Notes: generated by a model from the letters alone, not told the origin. DNA of 64,000 bases from Palaemon carinicauda (GCF_036898095.1 NC_090745.1:84045178-84109177); one strand, 5' to 3'. Counted from the first letter of the stretch, positions 11,064-24,331 are shown. Translations and numbers: made by a program.

Positions 11064-13312
11064 GGGAATATGATTCTTATGCTGTATAAATTTAGCTCTG
11101 GCCGTAAAGTAAAAAATTAATCGAATTAAACTAATTTTTTGGCAGAGCTATTGCCTAGACCGGAGGCGTCTTTGGTGCTGTCGTTCGTAACGCATGAGTT
11201 ATTTAGTTAGCCAGAACGACTTTCCCGGTATAATAGCTTAAATAAATATAATTAGCTATTTAGTCTTCATTGCTAGGAATTATTATATTATGCCGATAGT
11301 ATTCACTTTAGTTTCGGCGAATTAGGTAGCCGATCTTGTTTACGCTAGGCTTCTTAGACTATGCGTTTTAGTTTACTCTCTTGCATGATATAATAATTGT
11401 TCCTGGTGCTATTAAATTTCAATGAAGATAATAGGCAATCTATACATGTAAGATATATGGATTGCATATAAAATTTCCTGTTCTAAGATAGTATACGAGA
11501 GAGCTTCGATGAGTTAGGTAGTCGATCTCACTGTCGCTAGGCTAGTAGCCTAGTGGCTTTAATATACTTTCATACAATCTCCCCGGTTACTCCTTCCCTC
11601 TGAGTGTAGCCTATGTCTACAATCCTAGTTGGTCTTGCCTTGAATTGTCATTCAGGCAAGACTAGGCTAGGGTTTTTCTGCCCCTTCTCCTAGCTACTGT
11701 TGGTGGGCTTTGGGTTTGGGTAAGAACCTCAGAGTACTTGTCGTGTGCCAGCAACTGATCGACAGGGTGAATGTACTCCCCTGTCGGTCCTTGTTGGATA
11801 GCATAGGAGGCCTTGCCTCCCTAGACTGCACTTGAAGGGGTCATGTGATCCCCCTTCTCCCTGTGGTTTAGTCGACTAGTCCTGTGCTCGCAGACCCTAG
11901 GCTGAAGAATAGAGATTATTTTTCTGTCTAGGATGGCGCTGGCATTGGGACTCTGTTTCTCTATGATTAAGGGTGGCGGCTAGATGATTGCTGGCCCCTT
12001 ACTGTATTGGCAGACCCTAAGCTGGGGGAATGAATTCCCCGTCCACCTAGGATGGCGCCGATACTGAAACAGAGCTCCCTCAAGGTGTGGTAGGACCGGC
12101 ATGCTGCCAGCTCCTCTCACACCTTATACAGGACCCTTCCCCCTCCCCATTCTTTCCTTTGGTGATGGCCTAACCTTCACGTCCCTGTAGCCGTTGGGCA
12201 ATCGGCGAGATTGTATGGCCTAGTCGTATAGCTTCCCTATCGGACATGGAGCTCCGGGATAGCTGTATCGGCAGGTCAAGCTGCCGGCAGGAGACCCATT
12301 TGCTTTAGAGTGTTCTTCAGTCCTCCTTTGGGCTGCCATTCACATCCTATGACCAGCAGATACCGGCACGGAGGTGGATGGGTGGAAGCTTGATTATTTT
12401 TTATTCTCCCCTTCCATTAGAACCCTCATTCTTGAGGAAGGAAGTGAGACAGTGCTCTTACATCACCCTTCACTCCTTGCTTTCTCTCTCTCTAATGGCT
12501 AGTGCTGCCAGCTACTAACCTAACTGGCGTCTGCCGGCCACTAACCTTGCTGGCAAGATGCGGGCTAGACTTGTGGTCCGACAGCCATTGATTCACTGTC
12601 ACATCTGACTCAGCCGGCTAGAGCCAGCTGCGTCTGGTATGCCGGCCACTACCCTGTCACATTGAATGCTGTCTGGGATAGTATGTCGACAGCCGGTGAC
12701 CCGCCGGTGTCCGGCAAGCCGCCAGCAATCTGGTGGGCCGCCGGCCATAAAAATCATCAATTTTGTGTAAGTGAATTGCGCCTTAGGTACTAGCTTTGCC
12801 GGTTGTATGCCGGCAGCAACTACGGTATATGTATATACAGTAGCCAGTACGTCTGTAGTATAGAGCATACTCCAGACAGAAAACTATGCTATAGAAGTAT
12901 ACAGTAGTTAAATTTTCCAACATACTCTGTGTGTCCAGGCACAGTCTATTGTTGAGACCTTATAAGATTGGGAAAGGAATTCCCTTTTCTTTAGACTGAT
13001 AGATGATCAGTTATTAATGACCCTCATTATTAATCCTTTTGGAAGTGGGTGTTGATTACACTATTCTATCCTTATAGGCTAGACTCTTCCACCGGACCTC
13101 CTGAGGAGGATAATCCTAGAGTTAATATTGAGGGAGGTCACAGCAATTGACTGGGCGTGAAACACACGTATGTGTCTTTCCTATTTCATTTTTAGCTTGC
13201 CTATCCTAAGCTATATGCAATAAAATAAAATGGAAAATATAATTATAATATTTATTAGTTTATCTATTGATATAGACTACGTTGTACTCATTTTATTTTC
13301 CTCTCTTTACAG
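11064..13312 (+). other. D1 leader region
   Basis: About 2.2 kb without a credible long frame. From about 12240 to 12800 it is dense in CCGG-centred palindromes (TGCCGGCA, GCCGGC). It closely matches 55854-57755 in D5. It ends at the acceptor-like signal before gag and could be an intron plus untranslated leader. Confidence 0.65.
13285..13312 (+). promoter_or_regulatory. D1 splice-acceptor-like site before gag
   Basis: TACTCATT at 13285-13292 fits the yUnAy branch-point rule. It is followed by a pyrimidine tract and TTACAG ending at 13312, 22 nt after the candidate branch A. The gag frame is open from the next base. Confidence 0.65.
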
Positions 13313-15261
13313 GAGGACTATGCGAAGTGCAACAGCATCTTCTGCAACGTGCATAGCAGGGACTTCTGTGGCCATCTGGAGTGTAGGACACACTCACACT
13401 ACTCCATCACCAAGGGACCTCTCAAATACTGGGACCCACAGGTATGTATTGTATGTAAAGACCTGATATATGAGGCTTTAGAAAATCCCAAGACAACAGA
13501 GTCAAGGGATGCAGCTCGGGACAAGCTGCGCAAATGGGTTCGTGGTTTCCAGAAGAATACCACGGGGCCTTACCTCCCTAGTGAGCGTATGAGAGCCCGT
13601 TTATTCCCCAAAGCATCTGCGGATGCTGTTATTCCTCAGCCTCACCCTGAGATCCCTTGCATCCAGATAGCCGTGGACACGGATGTCTCGGATGCGATGA
13701 AGGACATCCATCTAGATGATGAGAGGATGTCAGAGGTGTCAGAGGACACCGAAAAGGACCTTCTGGCAGAAGGTTGAGAGGAGGAGTCAACGTTGGCTCC
13801 AGACACGGAAGAGGAGGAAGTCGAAACAGTTTCTGTTTCGTCGGTTCCTGCCCCAGAACCCGTACCCTCTACGTCCTCCGTTCCTCAACCCGAAAAGTCG
13901 GACGATATCCTGACTGCCATCAAAGCTATGATGGAGATGTTCGAGAAGAAGAGCGAACAAAGGGAAGCTGCATTCAGGAAGGTGATTCTTCAGATTGCAG
14001 TGACCCGTGGGTCTCAGAGGAGACTCAACGTAAAAGATCTTCCCTCGTGTTCCGAGGTAAACCCATGGAGGCATGCCGAGTACATGCCAATTACAAACGG
14101 TAAGATCTTTATTTCAGAGAAGCTGGGAGCTGTCCTTATCGAAGACAATGATTTCTGGCCCAGCTTTGAGTCCTATCCACACTGCTTCGTTCGTCTAAGG
14201 GCGGAACCTGTATCCAAGGAGGAGACAGAGCCTAAGGAGGTCATAGTGCTTGACCATGCGAAGGCTCAGGCTTTGCTAGCCAGCAGTTTGAAGGACAGGG
14301 GCTTCATTAATTCGAAGGTGCTGGCCCTGAGTAAGAAACATCCCTCTTTTCTTGCTCCAGCAACTATGGCCTTCCCCTTTGCGGAAAAAACGGTTTAAGG
14401 CGGTGATTAAGGCAGTGGAAGCTGGGAAACCTTGCCCTACACTGGAGGAATGTAGGCCCCTTTCCCTAGCCTTGCCAACAGATCACAAAGAATGGAAGGA
14501 TATTCAGCTTACCTTCTCAGTCGGGAAGTTGGAGGCTGATATCGCTGGACGTCAGTTCAGCGAAAACCTCCCCAAGTTGTCTGAGTTTCTCCTTCGCAGG
14601 GAACAAGATACAAAGGAGAGGCTTGCTGCCTCTCTGTCCCTCCAGGTGTCCATGGAGGCAATGGCCAGTGAACAGAGATCCCCGATATGTTCATGGTCAT
14701 GGCCAAAACACATTTGGCAACCCTAACTAAAGACTTCTACAGCTTTGTTACAGAAAGAAGGGCTTGTAGAGAGTTCGTGTTTGCCTCGACTGCGGTCAAA
14801 CACAAACCCAGGAAGTTGATATCTTCCAATATCTGGGGGAAAGACCTATTCCCAAGTGAATTGGTCAAAGAAATAATCGACAAAGCCGCCACGAGAATAG
14901 AAATCTTCTCCAGAAGTGGCGGATGTCGGTTAAGAGGAAGTCTTCTCCGGATGAGGGTCCCCAACCGAAGAGGAAGACAAAAAGGCCAAGAGTGCCTTCT
15001 CGCCCTGCTAGACAACAACAACTTCCCATGACCACGGTGCCACAGATGGTGGCACAGCCCCAGCCCACCTACCAGATGGTACCCCAGTAGGTGGTGACTC
15101 AGTCACCAGCCTTTACTCCCGCCTATGAGAGGCAGACCACTACCTTTCGCCCTAAAGGTAGGGGGTCAAGTAGAGATTCCTCTAGATGTCCCTCGAGAGG
15201 AAGAGGGGGTAGGGGAGGACGCGGTCAAGGAGGCAAGCCCTCCGGAAATCAGAAGCAATGA
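13313..15261 (+). pseudogene. D1 gag pseudogene
   Basis: Capsid-type protein of the element. The N terminus has the family cysteine block C-x4-C-x7-C-G-H-x2-C-R-x-H, then YWDPQVCIVCKDL and KWVRGFQKN. A Ser/Glu-rich linker leads to a folded-looking domain (NPWRHAEYMP...), and the C terminus is an RGG box ending GNQKQ-stop at 15259-15261. Breaks: a TGA at 13775 where D5 has Gln, a one-base gain in an A run near 14391, a frame change near 14687, and a one-base loss near 14900. I take the start at the acceptor because homology extends upstream of the first ATG. Confidence 0.8.
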
Positions 15262-16981
15262 GATGCTTCCTGTAGGAGGAAGACTCAGACTCTTCCGGGA
15301 TCGTTGGACCTTCGATCCCTGGGCCCACAGCCTAATCAAGAACGGACTAGGTTAGAGCTGGAAGACAGCTCCACCATCATTTCCTCAGTTCTTCCAACAC
15401 TCCAACCCCATTCTGGGAGAATATACCCGAGAACTCTTGAGCAAACGCGTGATAAGGAGGGCAAAGTCCATCAAATTCCAAGGAAGGCTGTTTTATGTTC
15501 CCAAGAAGGACTCAGACAAACTCAGAGTCATTCTGGATTTGTCACCACTCAACAAGTTTATCGAGAACGACAAGTTCAAGATGCTGACCCTTCAACAAAA
15601 AAGGGCCCTGTTGCCTAAAAGGGCATACACAGTCTCCATAGACATGGCAGAGGCCTATTGGTACATTTCGATCAATCGCCAACTCTCCTCCTACCTAGGA
15701 TTCAGGAAACAAAAAAGAAAGTACGCTTTCAGAGCCATGCCCTTCGGACTTCACGAAGCTTGCAGAAGCAGTCGTTCAACAACTACGCCTACAAGGTGTC
15801 CAGGTGGTATCCTATCTGGACGATTAGCTGGTGTGGGCAGCATCCGAGTCGGAATGCATGCAAGCATCCAAGAAAGTGATCCAGTTCCTGGAACATCTGG
15901 GATTCAAGATCAACACCAAACCGTCTCGACTATCTACAGCTCAGAAATTCCAATGGCTAGGCATACATTGGGACTTACAGTCACATCATCTCTCCATTCC
16001 ATTAAAGAAGAGGAGAGAGATAGCGGGATCTGTCAAGAGACTTCTAAAATCCGACAGGATTTCAAGACGCCAACAGGAGAGAGTGCTGGGCTCCCTTCAG
16101 TTTGCATCCGTGACAGACCCAGTGCTAAGAGCACAGGTAAAAGATGCGTCAGGAGTCTGGAGAAGATACGCATCAAATGCTCGAAGAGATCTAAGAAGAT
16201 CAATACCGATTCGGCTACGATCACTTCTCAAGCCATGGTCGGAAACCATAAACTTCAAGGAACTTGGTCCTCTCTATTCAAGACCTTCCATATCAACATT
16301 TTGGAGGCCATGGCAGTCTTCCTCACACTGAGGAAATTATCCCCTCGCCCTTCAGTCCACATAAGACTGATTTTGGACAGCGAGGTGGTAATGAGATGTC
16401 TGAATCACCAAGGCTCGAGATCGCCTCAACTCAACCAAGTGATGTTGGCCATCTTCCGCTTAGCGGAAAAGAAGAGATGGCACTTGTCAGCAGTTTACCT
16501 TCAGGGGTTCCTCAGTGTGACAGCGGACGCTCTATCCAGGATGACTCCGATAAAGTCAGAATGGTCCCTAGACGCAAGATCATTCTCCTTCATCTTATGT
16601 TAAGTCCCAGAACTGCAGATCGATCTCTTCGCAACGAGCGACAACAAGAAACTTCCTCGATACGTGGCCCCGTATGAGGACCCTCTAGCGAAAGCAGTGG
16701 ATGCCATGTCCCTCGACTGGAACAAATGGTCCAGGGTTTACCTGTTCCCTCCATTCAACCTGCTGATGAAGGTCCTGAAAAAGCTGAGATCTTTTCAAGG
16801 AACAGCTTCCCTAGTGGCTTCCAAGTGGCCCCGGAGCAACTGGTTCCCTTTAATTTTGGAATTACAGCCGAAGCTGATTCCCCTGCCGGACCCAGTTCTA
16901 TCTCAACAAGTACAGAAGTCGATTGTCTTCGCTTCATTACAGAAAACCCAAGACCTTCATCTCATGATTTTCTCTCCCTAG
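15125..16981 (+). pseudogene. D1 RT/RNase H pseudogene
   Basis: The frame opens at ATG 15125 inside the gag RGG box (MRGRPLPFALK), as in D2. RT motifs in order: GRLFYVPKKDSDKLRVILD, SIDMAEAYWYI with the first Asp, YLGF. The YLDDWLV box reads YLDD-stop-LV because Trp is TAG. A 19-base deletion after PFGL (about 15750) shifts the frame. The RNase H first Asp is lost in a deletion near 16250, but the LDSEV and TADALSR Asp residues remain. The C-terminal extension (16664-16981) overlaps the YR start. Inactive. Confidence 0.85.
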
Positions 16982-17925
16982 CAGTAAAGAAAAGGTTTGG
17001 GATCTCGAAAGAAAGTATAGACTTCTTAGAGGAATATAAGTCAAAATCTACCAAAAGGCAATACAAGTCATCTTGGAAGAAGTGGGTGGCCTCTGTCAAG
17101 GCAAGAAATCCAAAGGAAATCTCGATAGATTTCTGCTTGTCTTTCTTTATTCACTTTCATGAAGAAGGTTTAGCAGCCATAACGATAACTACGTGTAAAT
17201 CTGCCTTGACTAGACCCTTGCTTTATGCTTTCCAAGTAGACTTGTCTAATGAGATTTTCAACAAAATCCCTAAGGCCTGTGCCAGGTTCAGGCCTGCAGC
17301 ACCTCCAAAGTCCATCTCATGGTCTTTGGATAAGGTACTACATTTTGCTTCAAGTTTGGACAACGATACTTGCTCTGAAAGATTTGACTCAAAAAGTTAT
17401 ATTCAGGGGCTAGAATTAGTGAGATAGTGGCCTTGTCTAAGGAAGAAGGCCATATCCAGTTTGCTGAAACGGGAGAGCTAAATCTCTTTCCCGACCCAAC
17501 GTTTCTCGCTAAGAATGAGCTACCCACTAAGAGGTGGGGTCCCTACAGAATCTGCCCTCTGAAGGAAGATGTCTCGCTGTGTCCAGTGGAGAGTCTAAAG
17601 GTCTATCTTCGCAGAACTTCACACTTCAGGGGAAGACAGCTTTTTAAAGGTGAAACATCGGGCTCAAACTTATTCCTGAAACAACTAAGGGCGAAGATCT
17701 CCTACTTCATTCGCAGAGCGGATCCTGACAGTACATTCGCAGGTCATGATCTTAGGAAAATTGCTTCTTCGTTAAATTTTTTTCCAGCTCATGGATTTCG
17801 AGAGCCTTCGCTCGTTTACTGGATGGAAGTCATCCAGAGTGTTTTTCAAACACTATGCAAAGCAAGTGCAAGAATTAAAACAATTCGTGGTAGTGGCAGG
17901 TAGTGTACTAAAACCTGTCGCTTAG
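16726..17925 (+). pseudogene. D1 tyrosine recombinase pseudogene
   Basis: Integrase-equivalent of DIRS elements; it would join a circular DNA copy to the target. Starts MVQGLPVPS within the RT 3' end in another frame. The N-terminal arm-binding domain (RQYKSSWKKW ... LYAFQVDL) is open to 17427. A deletion of about 21 bases removes the helix before the first catalytic Arg and shifts the frame. The HxxR box is intact as GHDLRK. A base gain near 17780 throws the KHYAKQ tyrosine box into another frame. The frame would end at TAG 17923-17925. Confidence 0.85.
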
Positions 17926-18828
17926 TGCTGTGAGGAACAGTGAATTATGTGGGACTATAATTCTAAAGGGTCTACATGTTGGCACTTATAGTGCAACATG
18001 GTAAGTGAAATGTCATGATGGTGACCTTATGGACTGTTCCAGTATACAAAGGTGATGAAACATAGACTGAACACTAAGTGCCATGTGCTTTTTACACAAG
18101 TGTAAATAGACAGACTTCTCAGAAAGACATTAGAAAATTTAATAAATTTTCATGTGAGTGGCAAAGATTTTGTTTTCAGGTAAAACAAGTATTTCTGATT
18201 TATTCTGTTTTGCCTATGTTAATAAATTCTATTTCACTTGCATTTTTATGTTATCATAAGTGTATGCTGAATTTTTATTTATTGTTTAACAATAAATGAT
18301 TAATTGTTTTGTGCGTCTTATTTCGCCCTAAACATTTTAATAAAGTTATGTGGGAGCATTCATTTCATTCCTTATTATTCTGCATAATTATATCGAGCAA
18401 AGGTAGTAACTTTGTTCCTATATGTAAACAAACCTTTGTAGATAGAAGTAACTTGTTTCAATACAAGATACAAACTTGTCTGTTATGGTATACAACTGGA
18501 CTGTTATACCTCAGATGCTATGGTGGCTGACATGAACCTGTGCTCATATTATAAATACAAACTTTGGCTACAGGCATACAGTGAACCCTGTATGCCCCTT
18601 TGAATGCTAGGTTGGTCATATGAAATATGCAACTTCGAGACTTTTTTGCAGAGTCTAGTTCCACTCTTCCCTGTAGGGGGCAGGAAGCACTAATATAATA
18701 TATGATTAGAAGAAATGACATATAACGGTAATGTCATAGGTCTCTTAGGTCTAGATGATCAAGGAAATAATGTCTTGAGGTTTAAGGCACAACTGGGAAA
18801 TCCACGGACACATTAATGCTCTGGTAAA
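17926..18828 (+). other. D1 3' non-coding region
   Basis: AT-rich, no gene. AATAAA at 18291-18296 is a candidate poly(A) signal, also present in D5. It lies upstream of the ICR, so a full genomic RNA would have to read through it. Confidence 0.6.
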
Positions 18829-18925
18829 CTTCCATCAGGACGACATGGCCTGAGCCCAAAAAACGGATTTTGAGCGAAGCGAAAAATCTATTTTTGGGTG
18901 AGATAGCCATGTCGTTCCTAATGGA
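18829..18925 (+). repeat. D1 internal complementary region
   Basis: Reverse complement of the left terminus (to 18862), a 28-bp spacer with GAGCGAAGCG, then the reverse complement of the right terminus (from 18891). Textbook DIRS ICR layout. Confidence 0.92.
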
Positions 18926-19347
18926 CCCGCCCTCCTTTCTATGAAAGGCCTTGGCAGGATCCCTCCCGATAACACTGTATCTATAAGTACTAGCTCAACG
19001 CTACAAGGAATAAAGATGGCGGACGATTATGGCGCCATCTGAGTACTCAAACAGTAATGGAGGAAGGGAACTTTATAACGGCTCCTCTTTTATTTTGCCA
19101 CTTTTCCCCCTCGAAGCGTAAACGCTATGCGGGGTACAGATTGGTATGTGGCGTGTCAAGAATATGTCCCTTGATATTATGCGATATCCAAAAAGGAAGC
19201 TTTAAGGATATTCGCGCCAGGAGTTAGAATTCTGGAGACCTTAAGTTAAATTCTCTGGGAATATCACTGTAGTCAAATATACCCTAGGAAGCTACTTAAA
19301 GGAACCTTCCATCAGGACGACATGGCTATCTCACCCAAAAATAGATT
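18926..19347 (+). repeat. D1 right inverted arm
   Basis: 18999-19341 is the inverted copy of the left arm. AAAGATGGCGGAC at 19012-19024 is YY1-like. The outer spacer is cut short at ATAGATT, unlike D3 and D4 where it runs on to AATCCG or ATCCG. Confidence 0.9.
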
Positions 19348-19593
19348 AAAATATATAAATACATTATTGGAATAACGCCACTCAATGCAGGTGTGAAACC
19401 AAATCTATCTGACGTAGTCAGATGTTTGGAAATGCATAAACACCATAATGCTTACATTTACTCGGCACTGATCAGATATGCACCTACACAGAACAGTATG
19501 TCAACCATAGCTGTGATCTGCACTAGTGAGTAGGTATATCCATGCACCCGATGCACTGTAAAGTCCCAAAACAGTCCACTGTTCATTGCAGCA
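19348..19593 (-). other. D2 3' non-coding region, YR-side part
   Basis: Follows the D2 YR stop on the minus strand and ends where D1 is inserted; continues at 10634. No gene. Confidence 0.7.
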
Positions 19594-20814
19594 CTAGACG
19601 ACGGGTTTAATCACACTACCCGCCACCACCACAAAGTGTTTCATTTCCTGTACTTGCTTCGCGCAACGTTTGCAGAAGACCCTGGACGACCTCCACCCAG
19701 TGTACAAGCGGAGTCTCTCAAAGTCCACACGCTGAAAGAAGTTCAACGAAGAAGCAACCCTCCTCGGATCATGACCCGAGGGTGCAACATCAGGATCCGC
19801 TCCGCAAACAAAGTAGGTGAGCTCCGCTCCAAGTTGTCTTAAAGATAGGTTAGATCCTGAAGTTTTGCCTCTAAAGAGCTGTCCTCCCTTGAAGTTTAAA
19901 GTTCTTCGAAGATAGACCTTAAGACACTCTACTGGGCACAGAGAGGCACCTTCCTTCAATGGGCAGATTCTCCAAGGACCCCACCTCTTGGTAGGTAACT
20001 CGTTCTTAGCAAGAAGGGCAGGATCAGGAAAAAGGTTCAGTTCTCTTGAGTCCAGGAACTGAATATGGCCCTCATTTCTGGATAAGGCCACCATTTCACC
20101 AACTCCAGCCCCTAAGGCCACTGCGAACAGAAAAATGACTCTGTGTTAAATCCTTTAGAGTACAGTCCTCATTGTCCAGGATCGAAGCATAGTGCAAGAC
20201 TTTGTCCAAAGACCACATGATGGGCTTTGGTGGAGCTGCAGGCCTGAGTCTAGTGCATGCTTTCGGGATCTTATTAAAGATTTCACCTGAGAGGTCCACC
20301 TCAAAAGCGTACAGAAGTGGTCTAGCCAGGGCCGATTTACGAGAAGTAATTGTAGTAGAGGCCAGGCCTTGTTCGTGGAGGTATATGAAGAATGCAAGAC
20401 AGAAATCTATCGATATCTCTGTCGGTTTCCTTGTTTTCACAAAGGACACCCATTTCTTCCATGATGGTTCTTCGTATTGCCTCCTAGTCAAACTTTCGAC
20501 TTGTACTCCTCGATAAAGTCAACTTTATCCTTTGAGATTCCAAACTTTTTATTCGCTGCTAAGGCGAGAAAATCATGAGATGTAGGTTGCTGGTTCTCGA
20601 GGATGAAGCGTAGGCAGTCAATTTCTGGACCAGTTAAGACAGCACTGGATTCGCCAGAGGAAACAGCTTCAGTTTCAACTCTAGGACTAGAAGGAATCAA
20701 TTGCTTTTGGGCCACTTGGGGGCTACTACTGCTGCTGTCCCTCTGAAGGATCTTAGCTTGTCGAGGACTCTTAGCAGGAGATTGGTTGGTGCAAACAGGT
20801 AAATGCGATTCCAC
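19594..20814 (-). pseudogene. D2 tyrosine recombinase pseudogene
   Basis: Three minus-strand frames cover the protein: MESHLPVCTNQSP... to 20488, RRQYEEPSWKKW... to 20096, then the catalytic part to the stop at 19594. The first catalytic Arg is gone (usual SGARVSEI reads GAGVGEM). The HxxR box is intact (GHDPRR). The tyrosine box reads KRCAKQ, so the nucleophile is Cys. Two active-site losses plus frameshifts near 20490 and 20110 make it inactive. Confidence 0.85.
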
Positions 20815-22507
20815 CTGTTCCAGTCAAGGGACATGGCATCCCTCGCTTCTGTTTGAGGGTCCATGTAAGGGGCTACGTGACGAGATAGTTTCTTGTTGTC
20901 GCTCGTTGCGAAGAGATCGATCTGCAGTTCTGGGACTTTTTTCCAAGATGAAGGAGAATGAGTCTGTGTCTAGGGACCATTCTGTCTTTATGGGTTTTCG
21001 CCTGGATAGAGCGTCCTCCGTCACATTGCGGAACCCTTGTGAGAGAACTGCTGATAGGTGCCATCCCTTCCACCTTGCCAGGTAGAAGATGGCTAACATC
21101 CCATGGTTGATGTGGGGTGATCTCGGGCCTTGTCGATTTAGACAGTTTACTATAACCTCGTTGTCCAGGACCAATCTGATGTGGATTGATCTGCAAGGGG
21201 ATAACTTCCGAAATGTTGATATGAAATGTTTTGAACTGACGCGACCAATTCCCTTGCACTTTCTTGTCGTGAGAATGACCTCCTCATCCTTCCAAGGAGG
21301 CATCCGTGTGTATCACCACTGATGGTTGCGGTGGTTGCAGGGGAATTGTCCATGCTAGGCTCTTGGCTGTTGACCACGGATTTAAACGCATGCGCAACAA
21401 GGCCTGGGTCAACCTTAGTTGATCACTTCGAGCAATTGATGCGTATTTCCTCCAGACTCCTGACGCATCTTTCAAACGTGCCTTTAGCACAGGGTCTGTC
21501 ACTGCTGCAAACTGGAGAGAGCCCAATACCCTTTCGTCTTGACATCTTGAAATCCTCTTGTGACAGATTAGTCTCCTGACAGGTACCACTATTTTTCTCC
21601 TCTTCTTGGATGGAATGGAGAGGTGGTGTGACTTTAAGTTCCATGGGATTCCTAGCCACTGGAACTGTTGAGCTAGAGTGAGACGAGACTTCTTGCGGTT
21701 GATCTTGAAGCCCAGGTGTTCCAAAAACTGGATCCCTCTGTGGGCTGCTTGCAGACAAGTAGTCTTGGATGCTGCCCATACCAACCAGTCGTCTAGATAT
21801 GCTACCACTTGAACACCTTCGGTGTGTAGCTGTTGGACGATTGTGTCTGCTAGCTTCGTGAATATACTTGGGGCAAAGTTCAGTCTGAAGGGCATTGCTC
21901 TGAAGACAAACTTCTTCTTCTGTAGTTTGAATCCTAAGTAGGAGGAAAAAAAGCGACTCATCGGGAGATGCCAGTAAGCATCTGCTAGGTCTATTGAGAC
22001 CGTGTACACCCCTTTTGGCAGAAGGATCCTTATGTGTTGCAAAGTAAGCATCCGGAACTCGTTGTTCTCGACGAATTTATTGAGTGGAGACAAGTCTAGA
22101 ATGACTCTGAGTTTGTCTGAGTCTTTCTTGGGAACACAAAACAGCCTCTCCTAGAACTTGATGGACTTCGCTTTCTTTATCACCTTCTTGTTCAAGAGTT
22201 CTGAGGTATATTCTTCCAACAAGGGGATGGAGTGTTGGAAGAATTCTGGAAAACAGGGTGGATTTCTGCTCCATTTCCACCCGCGTCCAATCGTGATTAG
22301 GCTGTGGGCCCAGGGATCAAAGGTCCAGCGATCCCGAAAGTGATGTAGTCTGCCCCCTACCTGGAACCCCTCATTGCTTGGGGGGTCCTGCGGATTTATT
22401 TCCGCGACCATGTCCTCCTCGGCCCCGAGAGAAGTTACCTCCTGGGGAACTTCTCTTAGGGCCTTTTCCTTTCTGACTGGGGCGAAAGGAAGTCGACTGC
22501 CTCTCAA
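20559..22507 (-). pseudogene. D2 RT/RNase H pseudogene with intact RT core
   Basis: Opens at ATG 22507 (MRGSRLPFAP), inside the gag 3' end. The 269-residue frame at 22093-21284 holds an undamaged RT palm: SIDLADAYWH (Asp 35), YLGFKLQKKKF, then YLDDWLV (Asp 101, 102), thumb, and the first RNase H Asp in HTDASLEG. The frame breaks there. The next frame (21303-20824) carries LDNEV and TEDALSR. Another break is near 22100-22150. The last codons (IFSP-stop) overlap the YR frame at 20559. Confidence 0.85.
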
Positions 22508-24331
22508 AGGTAGGGTTAAACACTGGTGACTGGGCTACCAGTTGTTGAGGGACCATCTGGAAGGTGGTCTGAGGCATAGTCATGGAGGGGGGTTGTGCAG
22601 GTCTTTGTGGTCTCTTCGCCCTTTTGTTCTTGGGCTGGGGACCTCCTTCCAAAGAAGATTTCCTTTTTGAGGACATGTCCCACTTTTGGAGAAGGTTCCT
22701 GTTCTCCGTGGTTGCTCTCGCAATGACCTCTTGGACCAGTTCCTGTGGGAAAAGGTCTTTACCACAGATACTCGAGGTAATCAGCTTTCTTGGTTCATGT
22801 CTGATGGTTGCTGAAGCCAGGAAGAACTCTCTATAAGCTCTCCTCGCTCTGAGTAAAGCGTATAGGTCTTTCACAAGGGTACCCATGTGAGATTTAGCTA
22901 GGAAGAGGAACATTTCTGGGGCATATGTTGACCTGCACTCATTTCTAAACAGTTCTGATGAGAGAGGGAAGCCGCAAGTCTCTCCTTCGACTCCTGTTCC
23001 TTCCACAGATGGTCTTGCAACTTCGGAGGGTTCTCATTGAACTGTTGTCCTGCGATTTCTGGGTCTAACTTAGAGACGGAGAAGGTTAAGGTTAGGTGGA
23101 CATCCTTCCACTTTTCCTTGCAGGTAGGCAGTGCTAGAGAGAATGGCTTGCATTCCTCTAAGGTCGGGCATGGTTTTCTCGACAGCCTTGACGGCAAAGT
23201 CTAGTGCTTTTTCCGTAAAGGGGTAAGAGATGGAGGAAGGAGCAAGAAAGGTGGGGTGCTTCTTGCTCAGTGCTGACACTTTGGAGTTAGTAAATCCAGC
23301 TCCTTTCAAGGCCTTCAGGAGGATAGCTTGCGCCTTCTCGTGTTCAAACACGATGACCTCTTTGGGTTTCTTCTCAGGTCACATTTTCGTGCCGCACTCT
23401 CACATAGCACTCTGGAGAGGCCGAAAAGTTAGGTCAGAACTCAAGGTCTTTGATCTGCCTGGCTCCCAATTTCTCGGAAACAAACAGTTTCCTATTCATC
23501 ATTGGCATATGCTCCACATACCTCCAGGGATTAGTTTCAGAGCAATGAGGGAGATCAGACACCCCAAGAGGCTTCTTAGAGGTGCCCTTGGTGGTTCCAA
23601 AGCAGTCCATCTTCTCCTGCAAAAACTTCTGCTGGTGCTTAATCGATTCCTGCGTCGTCTTTTGTTCCCGTTGGAACGACTCCATCATTCGTTGAAGAAA
23701 TGTCAGAATCTCTTCGCTTGCGTTAACCTGGTTGTGGAATTGGGGCGGAGTACGTTGACGGCAGAGGTTGGTATGCCGTTATGCCAAACTGAGGGTCGTC
23801 TGTTGCCGTTGACAAAGATCCTTCTTCTTCCACTCGGGGAGGGTCCACGTTCTTTTCAGGGCCACCTTGTAGTAGGTCCTGTTTGGTGTCGGTGGATACT
23901 TCTGATATCCTCTCTTGGTGGATGTCCATGCCTTCTAGGGCCTTGTTGATGTCCGAGTCAATCTTCAGTTGAACGAAGGGGGACCGGAGCTGTCCCTGGG
24001 ACACCACCGCACTCGGCAGAACCTTGGGAAACAGTAGGCACCTCAGGGAGTCATTGGGCAGGTATGGTCCTGGAGAATTCTTTTGGAACCCTCTTACCCA
24101 TTTGCGAAGGGTGTCCCTCGCTGTATCCCTAGTCTCTAGGATAACTAGGGGGGCTTCGCCGAAGCCATTGGCCAGCAGGGTTGAAAAAGTGGGGCAACCC
24201 TTCGGGTCCCAATACTTTAGGACACCTGTGACGATGCAGCAGGGGACATGAGTCCTGCACATCGTGTGGCCACAGAAGTCTTTCCTCTTGTGGTTGCAGA
24301 ACATCATTCCGCACTTCTCTATAGGGTTATC
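22371..24331 (-). pseudogene. D2 gag pseudogene
   Basis: The N-terminal block is KCGMMFC ... DFCGHTMCRTH ... YWDPKGC, open from the acceptor at 24331 through to 23723. Later frames (23688-23434, 23351-23070, 23197-22898, 23006-22371) hold the middle domain and end with an arginine/glycine-rich tail (SRGRGGHGRG) and PPKQ-stop. Several frameshifts separate them. The second half of the usual C-x2-C after YWDP is changed to Cys-Pro-Thr-Phe. Confidence 0.8.

Larger units (their letters stand above)
10635..19347 (+). mobile_element. D1: DIRS-like retrotransposon nested in D2
   Basis: Complete in layout: left arm 10635-10980, leader, gag, RT/RNase H, YR, ICR 18829-18925, right arm 18999-19347, about 8.7 kb. 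It begins TTTTTGGGCTCAGGCCATG and ends CATGGCTATCTCACCCAAAAA plus a shortened spacer. Leader and coding parts are very close to D5, so both come from one recently active subfamily. Frames are broken at several points, listed per gene. It interrupts the 3' region of D2. Confidence 0.92.

Noticed and set aside
13440..13446. CAG-GTATGT inside gag as a splice donor
   Set aside because: Present in D1 and D5 but not in D3 or D4, and it is explained by the conserved Pro-Gln-Val-Cys codons of the cysteine block.
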